From an uncultured Eisenbergiella sp. (GTDB lineage: Bacteria; Bacillota; Clostridia; Lachnospirales; Lachnospiraceae): 14,468 nucleotides of DNA. A program made the position numbers and the translations under genes. This document shows, piece after piece, positions 12,356-14,468 of this stretch. Every line of letters begins with the position of its first letter. Position 1 is the stretch's first letter. The DNA lies in the NCBI GenBank assembly GCA_947626725.1, contig CANQTI010000027.1:1-14468 (forward strand), given 5' to 3'. Under the pieces are notes generated by a model. That model had not been told where the DNA came from, made no database searches, and saw only the letters and a program-made list of their open reading frames with translations.

Positions 12356-13822
12356 ATGAACGTTTTAAACCGGGAGATGACCGGGAAAAAGGACCGGCCG
12401 GTAAAGGTACTGCAGTTTGGAGAAGGAAATTTTCTGCGCGGCTTCGTGGATTATATGATCGATATCGCGAATGAAAAGGGATACTTTGACGGAGATATCG
12501 TGCTGGTGAAGCCCATTGAGTTCGGCACGCTGGAGCGCCTGCGCAGACAGGATTGTCAGTATACCGTTTCTCTGCGGGGAATTGCGGACGGGAAGGCCTG
12601 TGTGCAGAACCGCATCATCACCAGTGTGGCCGATGCGGTAGGGGCGGTAGAGGACTATGAGAAATACAGCGCGTATGCGAAGCTGGATACGCTGCGTTTT
12701 ATCGTTTCCAACACCACAGAGGCGGGCATCGTCTACGATGCGTCGGATCGGCTGGAAATGACGCCGCCCCACAGTTATCCGGGGAAGCTGGCAAAGTTTT
12801 TATATGAAAGATACCAATATTTTGACGGTGCCAGAGATAAGGGACTGATTATGCTGCCCGTGGAGCTCATCGACGACAACGGCATTCATTTAAAAGAATG
12901 CGTTCTGAAGCAGGCCGCAAATTGGGGGCTGGAAGAGGGCTTCGTGCGTTGGCTGGAGGAGGCCTGTGTGTTCACCTCCACGCTGGTGGATCGGATCATT
13001 ACCGGCTATCCGAAGGAGGAAGCGGAGTCCCTGTGGAAGGAATGGGGCTATGAGGATGACAATATCGTCACCGGAGAACCCTTCGCCCTTTGGGTCATCG
13101 AGAGCGAAAAGGACATCAGCGGCGAGCTGCCGTTGGAGCAGGCGGGACTGCCCGTGATCTTCACGGACAATCAGAAGCCTTACAAGCAGAGAAAGGTACG
13201 CATTCTGAACGGGGCGCATACCTCCTTCGTGCTGGCCTCTTACCTGGCCGGAAACGATTATGTGCTCCAATCCATGGAGGATTCTCTGATCTATGCTTTC
13301 ATGTACCATACGGTTTACGATGAGGTCATTCCCACGCTGACGCTGCCCAGGCAGGAGCTTGAGGATTTTGCGCAGGCGGTGATCACCCGGTTCCGCAACC
13401 CCTATGTGAAGCATGCACTGCTGTCCATTTCCCTGAATTCCGTGTCCAAATGGCGGGCCAGATGTCTGCCCAGCCTGCTGGGGTATGTGGAAAAGAAGGG
13501 GAAGCTGCCGGAGCATTTGACCTTCTCCCTGGCGGCGCTGATGGCCTTTTATTCTTCTGAGGAAAGAAACGAAAACGCACTGGTTGGAAAACGGGGAGAC
13601 GGCACCTATCAAATCATGGATGATGCGGCGGTGCTGGATTTCTTCGCGGCCAACAGCGGGAAGGGCGCAGCGGAATTCACCGCAGCGTACTTATCCAGAG
13701 AAGATTTCCACGGACAGGATCTGACGCAGGTGGATGGCCTGGCGGAACAGGTGAGCGCGTATTTGGAGGACATTCGCTGCCTGGGGATGCGGGGCGCAAT
13801 CGAAAAGAATTTCGGCGCATGA
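12356..13822 (+). CDS. uxaB: Tagaturonate reductase (altronate oxidoreductase)
   Basis: A 488-residue enzyme of the long-chain mannitol dehydrogenase family. It reduces tagaturonate to altronate with NADH, the second step of galacturonate breakdown. The cofactor-binding start VLQFGEGNFLRGF (18-30) is present, as is the catalytic region RKVRILNGAHTSF with Lys280, Asn285 and His288. The length is near that of E. coli UxaB. Assignment over fructuronate reductase (UxuB) rests on the N-terminal motif and on the uxaA neighbour. ATG 12356 was chosen because AAAGGA (12343-12348) lies 7 bases upstream; an ATG at 12323 would add 11 residues without such a site. It has a good promoter (12216-12244), and uxaA follows after 203 bases that contain a degenerate tandem repeat. 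Confidence 0.95.
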   Translation: MNVLNREMTGKKDRPVKVLQFGEGNFLRGFVDYMIDIANEKGYFDGDIVLVKPIEFGTLERLRRQDCQYTVSLRGIADGKACVQNRIITSVADAVGAVEDYEKYSAYAKLDTLRFIVSNTTEAGIVYDASDRLEMTPPHSYPGKLAKFLYERYQYFDGARDKGLIMLPVELIDDNGIHLKECVLKQAANWGLEEGFVRWLEEACVFTSTLVDRIITGYPKEEAESLWKEWGYEDDNIVTGEPFALWVIESEKDISGELPLEQAGLPVIFTDNQKPYKQRKVRILNGAHTSFVLASYLAGNDYVLQSMEDSLIYAFMYHTVYDEVIPTLTLPRQELEDFAQAVITRFRNPYVKHALLSISLNSVSKWRARCLPSLLGYVEKKGKLPEHLTFSLAALMAFYSSEERNENALVGKRGDGTYQIMDDAAVLDFFAANSGKGAAEFTAAYLSREDFHGQDLTQVDGLAEQVSAYLEDIRCLGMRGAIEKNFGA

Positions 13823-13978
13823 CGGCCCAAAAGAGCGCTTCGGCGCAAAGTGGCCCAGAAGAGCATTTCAGGGCATGTCGGTCTGAAGAAGTATTTGGGC
13901 GCGGAAGGCTCGAAAAACGTTTCATCGCATGAAGAGAACAGAATTCCGGCACACGATGTCCTTAAAAAAAGCGGTTTT
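13815..13978 (+). repeat. Degenerate 28-bp tandem repeat over the uxaB stop codon
   Basis: Copies start at 13815, 13843, 13871 and 13899 at exact 28-bp steps. Decayed copies start near 13925 and 13949, with another possible start at 13979. The first two copies share 20 of 28 bases, including GCGCA, GGCCCA, AAGAGC and TTC; the first and third share 17 of 28. The uxaB stop codon (13820-13822) lies in the first copy. This array fills most of the 203-base gap before uxaA. There are no spacers, so it is not a CRISPR array, and no terminator or promoter was seen. After the stop, the uxaB frame stays open to 14125, overlapping the start of uxaA. Confidence 0.6.
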
Positions 13979-14025
13979 GCGCGGGATGGCGCCGGAAGAT
14001 GTTTCTGTGCGTGGGGAGAGGAAAT

Positions 14026-14468
14026 ATGGCGAGGATCATTCAAATCCATCCGGACGATACGGTGGCAGTTGCCCTGGAGGATATTCAAAAAGGCCAGTGC
14101 GCGGAGGGCGGCGGAAAGGTGCTGACTGCGGTCACGGATATCCCGGCGGGGCATAAGATCGCGCTGCGCGGCCTGGCGGAGGGAGAAGCGGTCGTCAAAT
14201 ACGGCTGTCCCATCGGCTATGCTTCCTGTCCGGTGGCCGCGGGAGAATGGGTTCACACTCACAACCTGCGGACCGGCCTGGGCGATCTGCTGGACTATAC
14301 CTATGCGCCCGTGGGAGCGAAGGTGAAGCCGCAGAAGGAAGCGTTTTTTCAGGGCTTTGAGCGTCCGGACGGCAGCGTGGGCGTGCGCAATGAGATCTGG
14401 ATCATTCCCACGGTGGGCTGTGTGAACAGCATCGCCTCCGAAATGGCGAAGCGGGCGCAGAAGCTGGT
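14026..14468 (+). CDS. uxaA: Altronate dehydratase, N-terminal part (cut by window end)
   Basis: An open frame from ATG 14026 runs off the window after 147 codons. Altronate dehydratase removes water from D-altronate to give 2-keto-3-deoxygluconate, the third step of galacturonate breakdown. The first ~95 residues form the SAF domain, with GCPIGYAS (about 65-72) and EWVHTHNL, the conserved His-rich motif. The larger C-terminal domain begins with RPDGSVGVRNEIWIIPTVGC, typical of the UxaA/GarD family. GGGGAG and AGAGG (14013-14021) precede the start by 4-7 bases. It follows uxaB on the same strand and is presumably transcribed from the same promoter. The full protein would be about 490-500 residues. 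Confidence 0.94.
   Translation, partial: MARIIQIHPDDTVAVALEDIQKGQCAEGGGKVLTAVTDIPAGHKIALRGLAEGEAVVKYGCPIGYASCPVAAGEWVHTHNLRTGLGDLLDYTYAPVGAKVKPQKEAFFQGFERPDGSVGVRNEIWIIPTVGCVNSIASEMAKRAQKL

Noticed and set aside
12890..13612. 240-codon minus-strand open frame antisense to uxaB
   Set aside because: uxaB is strongly supported on the plus strand; the antisense product has no recognisable features.
13815..13978. CRISPR-like array after uxaB
   Set aside because: The repeats are degenerate and directly abutting, with no unique spacers and no cas genes.
13820..14125. Stop-codon read-through extending UxaB by about 100 residues
   Set aside because: UxaB is already full length, the extension is low-complexity repeat in origin, and it would overlap the start of uxaA.

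Overview
The window looks like chromosomal DNA of a moderately GC-rich Firmicute of class Clostridia, most likely a Lachnospiraceae-type gut anaerobe. That placement is an inference from the gene order rplS-lepB-rbgA-lepB-rnhB-yraN, the AGGAGG-type ribosome binding sites, the sigma-A-like promoters, the B. subtilis-type RNase HII and the LacI-controlled hexuronate genes. I see no phage, transposon, CRISPR, tRNA or rRNA sequence.

Positions 1-4881, plus strand, form a housekeeping block. A leader with overlapping, mutually exclusive hairpins precedes ribosomal protein L19 (rplS), which ends at a strong terminator. Then follow two type I signal peptidases flanking the ribosome-assembly GTPase RbgA, RNase HII, a YraN-family protein and the peptidoglycan-editing factor PgeF. 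Their spacing (a 4-base overlap up to about 60 bases) suggests largely joint transcription.

Positions 4962-8291 hold a two-component system: an OmpR-type response regulator and an 871-residue histidine kinase with a large extracytoplasmic domain and about five further membrane segments. It ends at a perfect 12-bp terminator shared with the convergent minus-strand gene at 8380-9393. That gene encodes a NYN-domain putative RNase fused to two OST-HTH/LOTUS domains.

Positions 9466-14468 hold a divergent hexuronate (galacturonate/glucuronate) catabolism locus. uxaC (uronate isomerase) and a LacI-family regulator lie on the minus strand; uxaB (tagaturonate reductase) and the start of uxaA (altronate dehydratase, cut by the window end) lie on the plus strand. 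Together they would convert galacturonate to tagaturonate, altronate and then 2-keto-3-deoxygluconate. The transporter, kinase and aldolase steps are not in view. The 12049-12355 control region carries two well-formed divergent promoters, a pair of 13-bp direct repeats and an operator or cre-like palindrome at the predicted uxaB start site.

The least ordinary features are the multi-state rplS leader, the NYN-LOTUS protein, the LacI gene whose only good ribosome binding site points to a CTG or ATT start, a degenerate 28-bp tandem repeat running over the uxaB stop codon, and a small family of intergenic hairpins (about 636, 3522 and 9419). I found no clear multi-gene novel system.
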